64,000 bases of DNA from positions 276,575-340,574 of the forward strand of contig CAUYUJ010014334.1 in NCBI GenBank assembly GCA_963575745.1. Direction: 5' to 3'. Source of the stretch: Prorocentrum cordatum (lineage: Eukaryota > Sar > Dinophyceae > Prorocentrales > Prorocentraceae). A program made the position numbers and the translations under genes. Shown in pieces: positions 40,376 to 50,704 of the stretch (the first letter of the stretch is position 1; the number at the start of each line of letters is the position of its first letter). Under the pieces are notes generated by a model, which saw only the letters and a list, made by a program, of their open reading frames with translations, was not told where the DNA came from and ran no database searches.

Positions 40376-40480
40376 GAGACGCTTTCTGTTATCGCGAGCT
40401 GCGTCCAGAATGGCTGAAAGTGGGGAAATATCTGCGTCCAGAATTGTTCAAGGCATCGGGGACCTGGGACATCCCTTCCT

Positions 40481-40540
40481 CCTCCTCCTCCTCTTCCTCC
40501 TCCTTCGCATCATCATGATCATCATCAGCAGCATCATTAG

Positions 40541-40581
<41 letters not shown>

Positions 40582-40616
40582 GCATCAGCATCAGCATCAC
40601 CATCATCATCATCATC

Positions 40617-40683
<67 letters not shown>

Positions 40684-41066
40684 GCATCATCATCAGCAGC
40701 AGCAGCATCATCATCATCATCATAATCATCATCATCATCATCAGCATCATCATCAGCATCATCAGCATCATCATCATCATCATCACAATCATCAGCATCA
40801 CCATCATCATAGTCAGCATCGTCACCAGCATCACCATCATCATCAGCATCAGCATCATCATTATCATCAGCATCATCATCATCATCATCAGCATCATCCT
40901 CATCATCCTCATCATCCTCCTCATCCTCATCCTCGTCCTCCTCATCTTCCTCCCCCTGCTCCTCATCCTCCTCCTCCTGCCCTCCTCCTTGTGCTCCTCC
41001 TCCTCCTCCCTCCTCTCCTCCTCCGCCTGCTCCTCCTCCGCCTGCTCCTCCTCCTCCTCCGCCTCC
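40481..41066. repeat. long (ATC)n then (CTC)n tract
   Basis: CAT/CAG triplets for about 400 bp, then CTC and CTGCTC to 41,066, ending flush with the truncated retroelement. The Ile, Ser and Met homopolymer frames are artefacts. Confidence 0.97.
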
Positions 41067-41068
41067 TC

Positions 41069-43432
41069 ATGGACTCCTGGGTCCGGAAGTTCCCCACTTT
41101 GGACCCCTCCATCTTCATAGATGACTTCATGTTGGGCAGCAGCAACACTAGTATTAGGCTCCTGGTGTCGGACTTGGCGCAGGCCGCCGACAGCATGCCA
41201 GATTTAATCGAGGAGGACCTCGATTGCTCGGTCGCGCTGCACAAGGCGGCGGTGTTGGGCTCGTCAGCATAGGTGCAGCAGCGACTGGCGAAGGCCCTAG
41301 GCAAGTACAATGGACCCGAAGGCGTCCACCAAGCACAGTCTGCGCCAAACCTCGGAGTACATTCCACCTTGGGGAACAAGCTCAAGAGAAAGTCACGTAA
41401 GACCCTCATCAAGCGGTCGGTAAAAATGAAGCGTCGTCTCCACCGTTTGGCGCAGATTAGGAGAGCAGGTGCAAATATGCGTAAGATTTATCAGACAGGG
41501 TTGAAAGCGGCCGCCTACTACGGAGCAGAGGTGGTCGGTCTCACTAACCCCGAGGTGCACGAGGCCCAATCCCTGTACCTCAAGATCGTAGGACCCAGAT
41601 GTGCTACCATATCCAGGTCTTTGGCGTTGTCGATCCTGGGGGATCCGAGCTGGAGTGCCGCTCTGGGGCCGGCCTGCTATTGGGCCAATTTGATCTGGAG
41701 AGTCGCTCATCTACCTGGGACTGTTACCTTCACGCTTCCTGAACTTCGCACTCAGGCCCTGGAAGTCCTCAACAACCCCACGACGAAGTGGTTCCAGATT
41801 AGAGGGCCTCTCGGGGCCATGGTCCTCAGCTTGGGACGTCTAGGATGGACTATGCCCGACCCGTTCGTGTTCCAGGATGCCAACGGGCAGCACTACCCAC
41901 TCATCAAGACCTCCCCAGCCTTAATCAAGAAGCTTTTTCAATCCCGGTGGCAGCAGCAGCTCGATTTGAAGGCCAGCGTGAAGCTTGGTCTCGACGAGCC
42001 GCTGGACCCGTCGCTCATGCAGCACGCGCTGCAAGATGACAGTATCCAGGGGCACAAGCGCAAGACTTTGTTGTCCTATGGATGCCAGTGTATTTGGACA
42101 AAAGGTAAGATAGCCGAGGCAGGCTACGAAGGAGAAGTCAGTTGTGAGTTGTGCCAAGGCCCCGGGGACTCCCTCTCCAGGCTCTTCGGGTGCCCGCAGA
42201 CCCGCAACTTGAGAGAGGAGATGCTGAAGGAGGGGGACGTGGATGAGCTCAGGGATCAGAGGAGAGGTTTCCCGTACGTCTGGGGATTCCAGCTTCGACC
42301 TGAACCTATCGCTCTGAGGCCCCCTGGATTAGGACTTGACCAAGCTGTGTATTGGTCTCGTGACGGGCAGCCCAAGGATGTTGCCATGGAAGGTGAAGTT
42401 CTCCACGACGGCAGTGTTTTGAAACCTGGACCCGCGGTTTACGATGCCCCTGCCTGGTCCGTGGCTAAAATCGACGAGGAAGGCGACCTAGTTGCCTGCC
42501 TCTCGGGGCCCGTGGGGGCCAGTCTTCCCCCCCACACGTCGCCCGCTGCCGAACATTTAGGAATTCTGGCTGCTGTCTCCTGCCCAAAAGTCACTAAAGC
42601 GTGGGCTGACTTTAAAGGCATCCTCTCGGTTCACCAGAGCCCCGAGGTTACTAGGAAAGAAATGTATGCAGGAGTTTCTGTCTTGGCCAGGGCCCAGGAC
42701 AGTTATAGTTCCCTCGTGATTGCTAAAGTGAAGGCCCACCAGGATCTCTCGACCCTGGAGGCTGGCTCGAAAGAATGGTTTGTTGCCAAAGGAAATGATT
42801 GGGCGGATCGGGTAGCCAAACTAGCTGCTGCCCAGATCCCCGCCCCGTCTCAGATGGAGGTAGAATATAATAAAGAAACCCGCAGCAGAGTTCAGAGATT
42901 TGTGAAGTATGCAGCGGAGGCGCTTTCCTTGTGGCAGCCCCTCGCCCCAAAGACGGGCAAGAAGGCCTACGAGAAGCCCCCCAAGCGCCTCACCCCCCCT
43001 GTTGGAGCCGCGGGTGTGGTCAAGGACTGGACCCCACCCCCTCAGCCCCCTGAGGGTCACCCTCGGCGAGCCCGCGCGGGCCGCCGTAACCCTCAGAGTT
43101 TGGTTCGCCACCAGTGGGGGTGGATCTACAACCACTGGCTGTGGCTAGCGTGTCACACTCGTGCCCGCACCGACAGCACCCGCCAGGCCCGTTCGTGCGA
43201 AGCTTGCCCTGGCAATTCTGTAGTGCTGTCCCAGCTAATTAGAGAACCCAGGAAGCACCGACTTATGGTTAGCGATTACCTTGATGTCGGGTCCTTTCTC
43301 ATTATTTGCAAGAGGTGCGGCCGACACTCGGAGAGCAACCTCGAGGGACTCAAAGGTGAATGCGGTGAGCGCTTCATAAGTTCGGTGCGTGGTCTCTGGT
43401 TTCAGGCGGCCGTCATCCTAAGGACAGCATGA
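41069..43432 (+). pseudogene. 5'-truncated non-LTR retrotransposon, RT end plus RNase H
   Basis: One frame runs from 41,069 to the stop at 43,430-43,432, broken only by TAG at 41,270-41,272. It begins inside the reverse transcriptase: SIFIDDFML is RT motif C, with the catalytic DD. A thumb/connector region rich in Lys and Arg follows, then a Cys cluster (CQCIW, CELC, LFGC; about 42,085-42,195). Next is an RNase H domain in which all four acidic positions are visible: D of HDGS (42,407), E of AAEHLGIL (42,551), D of ADFKGI (42,608) and D of GNDWAD (42,797/42,806). A basic tail and a CKRCGRH motif end the protein. The 5' half of RT and any endonuclease are missing; the frame stops at a CTC tract. 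Apart from the TAG it is undamaged, so the copy is young. It is transcription-silent as far as can be seen. Confidence 0.88.
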
Positions 43433-43640
43433 AGGCCCGCCCCCGACTTTCCCTGCCATTCCCTGCAGCCCAGCTCCTCAATGAAGGGACGGCTACGCAG
43501 GGTCGAAAGAGTGCGTAAGGGGAGAGCGGATGTAACCCTAAGGTTTCGGTTAGGATCGGGTCGGCCTAACCCTAGCCTTCCCCATTCGCATGCGATGGTC
43601 CTCCTCCACCTCCTCCTCCTTCTCCCCCTCATTCTCCTAC
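43433..43640 (+). other. probable 3' flank of the retroelement
   Basis: No poly-A or clear target duplication was found. It contains GTAACCCTAAGG and CTAACCCTAG, telomere-like fragments, near 43,530-43,575. Confidence 0.35.
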
Positions 43641-43910
43641 TCCTACGACGAAGACGACGAAGACGACGACGACGGTGAGGACTGACGACGCTCGGCGACG
43701 ACTGACGAATGACGGCGATCGACGGCGATCGACGACGACGGTGGACGACTCACGACGATCGACGACGACCGACGACGACGACGATGACGATCGACGACCT
43801 CGAACCTCGAACTCCAATCGAAGACGAGGACGACGATCCACGAGGGCTATCCACATCCTGGAACCTCGATCCTGCAACCTCGATCGACGATCGACGGCGG
43901 CGATCGTCGA
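43641..43910. repeat. GACGAC/GATCGACGACG tract
   Basis: GAC triplets and GATCGACGACGAC units, then CCTCGAACCTCGATC units to 43,890. Confidence 0.85.
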
Positions 43911-43929
43911 CGACCGCGGTCCCGTCGCC

Positions 43930-44230
43930 ACCCTCTGGGCCACTGGCCGCCCCTTGCACGCGCCTCCTCGAAGGTCATCTCGTCCGGGCTCGCGCGCCCG
44001 GTCGGGATCAGGTGCCGCGGCCCGAGCGCGTTGAGCTGGGCGACCTGTGCGGGGGGTGTGAGACATGCAGCTCTGGCTGCAGGGATCCTCAGACAGTCGG
44101 GGCGATGAGTGAGCTCGCTGATTCTTCTCATCTGCATCACGAGGCTCGCGCCTGACACGTCCCCAAACATTTTTTGGGGGGTCTGCGGGGCGAGAGCGAA
44201 CCTCTTCCGGTTAAAAGCTAGGCGGGCTAC
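43930..44230 (-). CDS. exon-like frame
   Basis: Minus-strand frame of about 100 residues with ordinary composition, for example RFALAPQTPQKMFGDVSGAS and LGPRHLIPTGRASPDEMTFE. GC3 is high and there are no repeats. No family recognised. It lies between a GAC tract and GC-rich sequence. The strand agrees with the other exon candidates. Confidence 0.4.
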
Positions 44231-44574
44231 GCACGGCTCTAATTGGGGAGACAAAGCGCAGGCGGGCGGGGCCTCAGGCGGCCGGAGGGCGTGCCCGGGT
44301 GCAGGCGGTGCCGAGGAGCTTGCACAGGAAAAGGACAGGGAGACGTCCCCAGACATGGGATGCGGAAAGAAGGAGGGGGGCGGTCGACGGGGCCCCCCGA
44401 GTCAGTCCCGTCTGGACCTCCCAGGGCCCAGCCTGCCCCATCCATCCTGTGCGAGCTGAGCCGTCGTGTTGACCAAGCAGTGCCGCGCCCCACCTCCCCT
44501 CCGCCCCCCTCCCTCCCTCCTCTGCCCTCCTCGGCGGCGGCCAGGAGGGGGCGTCCAAGAGGGGGGGGCGCAAA

Positions 44575-44706
44575 TCATGGCAGGCAGCACGTGCGCGGCC
44601 CAGGGGTGGGCCAGGGACGTGTTGGAACAAGAAGAGGCGCCATGAAATCTGGGGAGAGATCATGGCCCCCGCCATGACATCCACCACCCTCTAGTCATCA
44701 CCCCTC
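44575..44706 (+). repeat. dispersed repeat K, copy 2
   Basis: GTGTTGGAACAAGAAGAGG...CCATGAAATCTGGGG...CCATGACATCCACC. Aligns with 16,826-16,958. Confidence 0.75.
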
Positions 44707-44708
44707 TC

Positions 44709-45090
44709 TTGGCCGCTCCATCTCTACACACCCGGGAAAAGTTCCGGGATATCGAAAACGCGGCGACGAACCTGCAGGACACCTTCCTCCAGAACTCTAG
44801 TTCGTCCTTCGTCGCTGGAGGCCCAGAGCCAGACCCAGACCTGTCCAGTGGTGCGTTTCGACCAGAACTCGGAGGCGGACCTAGCCGTGGCAAGGAAAGG
44901 CCTTCTGGTGGCGCCCAAAAGCATAAAGGAAATACACAACCTCAAGACTCGATCCTGGGAACCCCCGTTCAGGACCCCTGGGACCCTTTCTTCACTGCGA
45001 GAAGAAAAGCAGACGGCCAGGGGGACTGTCGGGGATTTCCAAGAAGATGGCCCAGGTGGCCCAGGCATTCTCCCCCTCCTCACACGCATC
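44709..45090 (+). CDS. coding-like block with frame switch
   Basis: On the plus strand one frame reads HTREKFRDIENAATNLQDTF and continues to about 44,890. The next frame then reads VVRFDQNSEADLAVARKGLL onward to about 45,080. Both have ordinary residue mixes and no repeats, so the block could be a frameshifted gene relic or two exons. A minus-strand frame is also open (44,724-45,089). No domain recognised. Confidence 0.3.
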
Positions 45091-45099
45091 CAACTCCTG

Positions 45100-45320
45100 G
45101 TCCTCTTCCCCCTCTCCGCCTCCCCTCACATCCTTCTCCTACTCCCAGTCCTCCTCGTGACCCTCTCATCCTTTCGTTGTTCCACTTCTCCCGATCCTCC
45201 GCCTCCTCCTGCTCCTCCTCCTCCTCCTCAGCCTCTCCTCACTTCTCATCCTGCTCTCCTTGATGACCATGCCCCTAATACCGCTCAACATTCTTATCCT
45301 CAACCTCTTCTTGAGAGTCC
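45100..45320. repeat. CT-rich pyrimidine tract
   Basis: CTC and CCT mixtures, purest at 45,195-45,240. Confidence 0.8.
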
Positions 45321-45321
45321 C

Positions 45322-45535
45322 AAGACGGTGCGGTGACAGACCGTGCGGTGACTTCGAAATCCCCCAAGACCTCACCGCACGGTCCGTCAGCGCACGGTTT
45401 TGGGACCCTGGAGGCTCCAGTCGCCCGAGACATCCTCGGAGGACGACCCGAGTCCCAAAACCGTGCGGTGACCCCGAATCCCCACCGACTCACCACACGG
45501 TCTGGTCACCGCACCGTTTGGGGGCCCCCGATCTT
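45322..45535. repeat. inverted ACCGTGCGGTGA motif cluster
   Basis: At least seven copies of ACCGTGCGGTGA or its complement TCACCGCACGGT. The central pair GCGCACGGTTTTGGGAC and GTCCCAAAACCGTGCG is inverted across about 50 bp. Confidence 0.8.
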
Positions 45536-45586
45536 CGTCCAATTGCAAAAGGCTACCCGGGCTAAGGTGACACGCTGCTCGACGCC

Positions 45587-46396
45587 CTAATCAAATTGTA
45601 ACTCGTACTTCGCTATGGCTGCGTCCAGCTTCGATTCATCAAAGTCCTTCTTCTTTCGGAAGAGAGCGAGGGTGTTGTCCTCTTCATTCAGATTGTCCTC
45701 GACAACGCCCTTGCGCGATTCATCGTGCCACTTTTGCGGTATGTTTTCAGGCCGGATCACGAAACGGTTGGCGAAGAACGAAATCGTCTGACTGGACTCC
45801 TCCATCTCCTCCGTTGTTCTGTAAGCGCGGGACTTGTAGTCGTGAACGGCGAAGACGGTCTGGTCGACGCGGTCCGAGGGGGTTGCCTTAAGTGCCTTCA
45901 GAAGGCACGCGACTCGGAACCGCCCGTCCACGAACACCATGTCAAACCAGAACGGCGGATCGAACTCGGCCATGCTGTTGTTGTACGACGAGTACGCGGG
46001 CCACTGCTTCACATGGGACCGGTCCTTCGGGAAGCCCCAACCCCTGACCGGACCGACGTCCGCGTGCCGCAGGACCAGGCGCCCGCTTGCCGCCTCACGC
46101 CTCAGGTCGCTTCGCCCAAGCAGGTAGTGCACAAACTTGTTGTCCGACTCCGAAACGACGATCTTCTGGATGTTCTTGAACCTCGTGGCGGCCTGCACTG
46201 TCGAGCCACCAGAGCCGAATTCACGGTAATTCGTCGCATTGGCCAAGAACATGTACAGGCGCGCTCTGTCCAGTACCCCCATGTGTGGGTACATCGGGTG
46301 TTCTACCATCTTTACCTCCTCCTGAGCCGCCAGCAGGGTCACACCAGCACAATGCGCAACGATCGTGGACGAGACGAGCAAGAACATGGGGACCAT
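45587..46396 (-). CDS. secreted methyltransferase-like (class I, Rossmann) protein
   Basis: 269 residues, intronless, ATG at 46,396 and TAG at 45,587. Residues 1-18 (MVPMFLLVSSTIVAHCAG) look like a signal peptide. Motifs in order: YREFGSGGSTVQAA (about 57-70), the glycine-rich nucleotide/SAM loop; KIVVSESDNKFV, strand 2 with an acidic end; HADVGPVRGWGFPKD; FDMVFVDGRFRVACLLKAL (about 151-169), a strand-4 motif; and VFAVHDYKSRAY. This set matches an uncharacterised family of SAM-methyltransferase-fold proteins with a 'VDGRFRVAC' signature in algae and bacteria. The reaction is unknown. The C-terminus is charged (FRKKKDFDESKLDAAIAKYE). Full-length composition and codon use are unlike the flanking repeats. 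No recognisable promoter; flanked by a GAT tract upstream and the ACCGTGCGGTGA cluster downstream. Confidence 0.85.
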   Translation of the reverse strand: MVPMFLLVSSTIVAHCAGVTLLAAQEEVKMVEHPMYPHMGVLDRARLYMFLANATNYREFGSGGSTVQAATRFKNIQKIVVSESDNKFVHYLLGRSDLRREAASGRLVLRHADVGPVRGWGFPKDRSHVKQWPAYSSYNNSMAEFDPPFWFDMVFVDGRFRVACLLKALKATPSDRVDQTVFAVHDYKSRAYRTTEEMEESSQTISFFANRFVIRPENIPQKWHDESRKGVVEDNLNEEDNTLALFRKKKDFDESKLDAAIAKYELQFD

Positions 46397-46526
46397 GGTT
46401 CAAAAGTGAGCGCGGTAAATGTTCAATAAACACCAGACATGAGGTCCACTCTCGAGGGGGAACTGAACCGAAGCGGCTGCGAGGGAGGATGGTGAATAGG
46501 ATGGCAAAAGCGGCAAAGACAAGGAC

Positions 46527-46603
46527 GACGATGATGATGATGAGGAGGCGGATGGTGATGATGATTATGAGGATGAGGATGAGGATGAGGATGATGATGA
46601 TGC

Positions 46604-46649
<46 letters not shown>

Positions 46650-46662
46650 AAAGATGATGATT
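46527..46662. repeat. (GAT)n microsatellite
   Basis: GATGAT with GAG and GCT interruptions, about 130 bp upstream of the methyltransferase-like gene's start. Confidence 0.95.
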
Positions 46663-46709
46663 GATCATGAAGATAAGGAAGGACATATGAAGCAGTTCAC
46701 GGATGGACA

Positions 46710-46850
46710 ACCTTAGGGGCTCCAGACCCTCCGCTGCTCGTGCCGTGAGCACTGCAGAATGGCCAGGATGATACGGTGCGGGCCGCATCTGCGAGCGAGC
46801 ATGAGCACTTCCAGGTGCGCCCAGGTCTGCGATGCTCAAACAGGTAAGAT
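46710..46850 (-). CDS. exon-like frame upstream of 46,396 (weak)
   Basis: Minus-strand frame with ordinary residues (RPAPYHPGHSAVLTARAAEG). Too short to assign. Confidence 0.2.
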
Positions 46851-47121
46851 GAGAGTTTGCGTGTGCGTGCTTACGTGCGTGCGGGGAGGCGGGGGGGGGG
46901 AGGGGCATTTGCCCGGAGGGGAGCGTGCGTTCCTCGGCACGGTCTGTCCCTCCGGGAGGCAAGCCAAGAGATCCCCAGCTGGGGGAATGGAGACGCCCTC
47001 GCCTCCTAGCCCCCCACCTGCCCACCTCCTCCCTCCCATCTTTCCCCTTATCTGTTTTTCTCCTCCTCCTCCTCCTCCTCCTCCTCCTCCTCCTCCTCCT
47101 CCTCATCCCTCTACCAAGCTT
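46851..47121. repeat. GT-rich stretch then (CTC)n tract
   Basis: GTGCGTGC-type sequence near 46,855-46,885. CTC run at 47,060-47,105. Confidence 0.7.
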
Positions 47122-47240
47122 GCCATCGCTCGGACGTCTATTCCCCGTGCATTGGTCGGCTTCGTGGGCAGATGTTTCGCAAGATGATGCAGGAAGCTCC
47201 TCGATGGTCCTCGCCGAGAAAGACGAACACTCCCGAAGCA
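47122..47240 (+). mobile_element. hairpin family D, copy 2
   Basis: GCCATCGCTCGGACGTCTAT and GCTCCTCGATGGTCCTCGCC. The right end is degraded (CACTCCCGAAG). Confidence 0.75.
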
Positions 47241-47559
47241 AGAGGGCGCTGCGAATGTGGGCGAGGTCATGCCCCTTCCCCTGTCCAGGCGTCCATCTCG
47301 CCCAGTCGCGAAAACGACACATTGTGTAGCTGGAGCCCAATATCCCGAGGCAACGTTTCCAGAGCTGGGGTGTCTCCGAAATACTGCTCGGGCATCCTCT
47401 AAGTCATCGCCGTGCTCCTGCCGTTGTTCGGCACCTTCGTCGTCTATGTCTCCGTCATCCTCTGGCTCGTGCTCCCTCTTGCTCCCTCTTGCCGTCTCCC
47501 TCCCATCCCACTGGATCTCCTTCTCCACACCTTTTGAATGACTCCTCCCTGTGGCACCC
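47241..47559. other. no gene seen
   Basis: Unique sequence with short frames. Confidence 0.35.
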
Positions 47560-48400
47560 CGAGGTCCATCGGAAAGGCGTCAGGAGCGTTTCGCCCGAGA
47601 CTTCCGTACCATTCACGAACCTGAAACTTCACAACTAGCAACAGCTTCACAAACGGAGGGCGGGTGGTGTTCAAAATGTAGCTCTCGCCAGGGCGACGCA
47701 CACATTCGTCTTCAAACATTTGCTACAGTTTCGCGGCTTGAGGGCGGGTCGTTCCCAAACAGCGGTTCTCGCCTCAGCGCCGCGCACACTTGTTTGGAAC
47801 AGTGCAAAAACTTCACTGATTGACGACGGCTCCTTTCCAAAATGTGGCTCCCACCTTGGCGCCGCGCACGTTCGCATTACACAGTTGCAATTGCTTCACG
47901 GATTGGGGGCGGGTCGTTTTCACACTGTGGCTCTCGCCTTGGCGCCGCGGACATTCGTTATAACAGCTTGCAAGAATGTCATGGATTGATGGCGGCTCCT
48001 TTACGAAATGCGGCTCTTGCCGTAGCGCCGCGTGCACTCGTTCTAACAAATCGCAGGGGTTCCAATGGTCTTGATTGACGTACCAGAACTGGTGCTTTGG
48101 AGCAGTTCTGGATTGTCAAGGCACAACATGTACGTTGATTCGGAGTTTTGAAGTCCCAGGAGCGGCGTTCTGGCACGATTCAGGATCTTCAAGACGCTTC
48201 AGTCAGGTTGATTCGTGACGTTGAAGTCCTCAGAACGGTGTTTTGGTGCGCTTCAGGATGTTCACACGGTTGTCCTCCAATGGGGCACTTTCCTCAGTGA
48301 GTAGGAATCCTTGAAGGGGCCTATGAAGAGGGAGCGTGGAGGGAGGGTGCATTCCAACATCGTCGATGAGTCTTGGATTTGCATTGGTCTTCCTCCCCTT
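47560..48400 (+). repeat. ~85-bp tandem array S3 with duplicated flanks
   Basis: About five units (47,635-48,060) of the S1/S2 type, preceded by TGGCACCCCGAGG...GAGACTTCC and followed by GGCGTTCTGGCACGATTC, GTCAGGTTGATTCGTGACG and GGAGGGAGGGTGCATTCCAA. This matches the S2 block (19,440-20,360) over about 850 bp in the same orientation. Confidence 0.88.
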
Positions 48401-48885
48401 CTCCCACTCATCCTGCTGTTCGCATTACTCGTCCTCCTCTTCCTCTTCGCCCCAATCCTCCTGGCACAATTATTGGTATTATTCCTCCTCCACCCCCTCC
48501 TAAAACTCGAGTGTCCACCCTTCCTTGGACCATATTTGGCCATCTCGGGGTGAGCTTGACTGCCGCGTGGTCTCTTTTGGAGGCTGAATGCCGACAAGGC
48601 GAGCGTGCCCAATCCTACAAAACCTATCACAAATCAGTGGTTGTTGCCTCGTGCGAGCCTTCGAAAACCTGATTCGAAAACCCTTCCGGCCCTGGTTGAC
48701 CCGTCTTGGCTGTAGTCGCGGTCTCTTCGGGGCCTTTTGGGGCCTTCTTGGGCTGTTGTGGAACGTCTTCCCCAGGGGCGTTCCGAGCCCAACCCTCCCG
48801 AAAACCGCACGACTTGTACCGCATCAGCGCTTCCCAAGACAATGTATGCACATAGGGTTCCTCATTGCGTCACGTCAAACAACTG
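48401..48885. other. no gene defined
   Basis: Pyrimidine-rich to 48,520, then mixed sequence with a GGGGCCTT cluster at 48,728-48,752. Frames on both strands; none recognised. Confidence 0.35.
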
Positions 48886-49390
48886 CACGGGTCGGCCGAG
48901 GATGTTCCACGTTGCCGCCCTGTGCCGCCTCTCGGGCCGGGCGAAAGGGGGGGTAGCAAAGGAAGGGGTTGAGAATCAGCTCGCGTAGCTGATTTTTCCA
49001 GGCGCCTCCCGGCGCCGGGAGGCGCCCATGCATCGAGGAATGGGCCCGGCGGCGGGGCCGAAACCAGCTGCATGCAACAGATTTCGTAACCCCCCTTTCC
49101 CTATCCCCCCCTTTGTTTCGGCCCGTACCTCGAGGGCACACGTGGGTGCCCCGCGCACTGGGTGGGTCGGACGAGGTTGCTCCACATTGCCGCCCCTGTG
49201 CCGCCTCGTGGCCGCCTCGTCGGCACACGTGGGCGCCCTTCACGCTGGGCGGGTCGGCCGGAGTCGCGCCGCGTTGCTGCCTCGTGGGCGCCTCGTGGGC
49301 GCCCCCTGCGCTGGGTGGGTCGGCCCAGGCTGCCCCACGCTGCCGCCCATGCCACCTCGCAGGCGTTCGTGGGCGCCCTGTGGGTAAGCC
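48886..49390. repeat. ~85-bp degenerate tandem array
   Basis: Units of CTGGGTGGGTCGGCC...TGCCCCACGCTGCCGCC...GCCTCGTGGGCGCC at about 48,890, 49,155, 49,240 and 49,305. It also holds a perfect palindrome GGCGCCTCCCGGC/GCCGGGAGGCGCC at 49,000-49,025. Confidence 0.75.
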
Positions 49391-50110
49391 TCTGGAACCA
49401 AAGAAATTCCGAAACCTTAGGAGTGAAACATGTGTGCACACAAGACGAGGAAGGCGCCGCCCGCCTTCCGCACCGTTCGGAGGCGGGCGAGCCACATCTC
49501 GCCCGCCGACGCGGTGCATCTGGCACTTCGCTGAGAGCTTCGACCCTAAGTCGCTCGCTGCCTGATGATTGCGGCGGGGAGGGGACAGGAGTGGATGGGG
49601 CAAGGTAGGAGGGAGAGGGGATAGGAGTGCATGGGGAGGACGGGCGAAGAGGAGGGAGAGGGGGGAGAGGGGGGGGAAAGAGGAGAAATGTGGGCAGCGG
49701 AAGGGAGACGGAGATGGGGAGAAGGCAGGAGGGGACGGACGGCAGGGCGGAGGGAACGGGCGGAGGGGTGAGTGGCGCTAGGTTGCTGCGGCTAGCTCTC
49801 ACTGTGCGGGCGGAGCCGCGACCGCCAAGCACGAGGAGGGAAGCGGTGGGAGGTGAGGGGGAGCAGGGCGAGGGAGGGCGGCCGGGAGAGGAGGGGAGTC
49901 GGGGGAAGAGATGGGATCAGGAAGGATGCGCAGGATGAGCAAGACCATGGTGATTAGATGTATTACGACGGCGACGGGGACAAGGACGGGGCAGGGGACG
50001 GGGAAGGAGGAGGGAGAAGGGAGAAGATAGGGGGGAGGAGGAGCAGGATGAGGAGAAAAAGAGGGAGAAGAGCGGGAGGTGAGGAGAGAGGGGCGCGAGG
50101 GGAAGGGGGA
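49391..50110. other. unassigned then purine-rich
   Basis: 49,420-49,540 holds a short minus-strand GC3-rich frame (weak). 49,565-50,105 is dominated by GGGAGAGG-type purines. No gene defined. Confidence 0.35.
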
Positions 50111-50117
50111 AGACCAC

Positions 50118-50203
50118 GCCGCGCATCGCCACGTTGTCGTCCGACATCTTCGCGTAGGTGGTGTGGGTCTCCTGGCCCCTCGCGGTGCTCAGGTCGCACT
50201 CGC
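50118..50203 (-). CDS. exon of a cysteine-containing protein (candidate)
   Basis: After CCCAG (50,204-50,208 on the minus strand) the frame reads ECDLSTARGQETHTTYAKMS DDNVAMRGV, and meets GTGGTC at the downstream side. The length is 86 nt with strong G/C third positions. The CTC tract of the minus strand (50,222-50,357) lies just upstream and could act as polypyrimidine tract. Function unknown; neighbours at 50.4-50.9 kb may be exons of the same gene. Confidence 0.4.
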
Positions 50204-50221
50204 CTGGGCAGTTCGCGTCGA

Positions 50222-50357
50222 AGAGGAGGAGGGAGGAGGGAGGAGGAGGAGGAGGAGGGGGGATGAGGAACACGAGGAGGAGGAGGAGAGGGAGGAGAGG
50301 GAGGAGGAGAAGAGGAACACGAGGAGGAGGAGGAGGAGGAGGAGGAGGAGGAGGAGG
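50222..50357. repeat. (GGA)n microsatellite
   Basis: GGA with CACGAGG interruptions. CTC-rich on the coding (minus) strand. Confidence 0.95.
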
Positions 50358-50437
50358 AAAACGGTGCTCGCCTGGGGGAGGAGGGCGGTGGCTGGCGAAG
50401 CAGACCATGGCGTGTGCTGGGTAACCGAAGGTACTAT

Positions 50438-50610
50438 TCAGCAACGCGTATGACATGCAGCAAGCGGGTCATCAGGAATCATTGTCCGCGCTTCCCCCTG
50501 TGCTTCCACAAAGGCCTCAATCGGGGAGCATGTGCAAGGTGCGCCGTGCTTGTCCAACTGCAGGGGGCAAGCATTGGCGCAGTCCATTCGCAACCGGAGC
50601 GCCCCCAGGA
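50438..50610 (-). CDS. cysteine-rich exon (candidate)
   Basis: Minus-strand frame with five cysteines over about 50 residues: DCANACPLQLDKHGAPCTCS, then a helix-like stretch and AACHTRC before a TGA at 50,438. A second frame over 50,370-50,455 (STFGYPAHAMVCFASHRPP) overlaps its end, so the exon boundary lies in this overlap or there is a frameshift. Spacing of Cys suggests an extracellular disulphide domain. No family recognised. Confidence 0.4.
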
Positions 50611-50704
50611 ATGGGGTGACCGACGCACTCGCCCGGGGAGGGAAAGCTCGCCCGGGGAGGGAGAGGCGTGAGGAAGAGGAGCGCGGGCTTCTGGGAGGAA
50701 GGCG

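Noticed and set aside
39855-41120. 421-residue frame with long Ile/Ser run
   Set aside because: Its core is the ATC microsatellite.
42821-43135. minus-strand frames inside the retroelement
   Set aside because: Shadows of the plus-strand RNase H and tail.
43525-43580. telomere repeat
   Set aside because: Only isolated TAACCCTA fragments, no tandem array.
49000-49025. rho-independent terminator
   Set aside because: Palindrome lacks a T tract and the context is eukaryotic.
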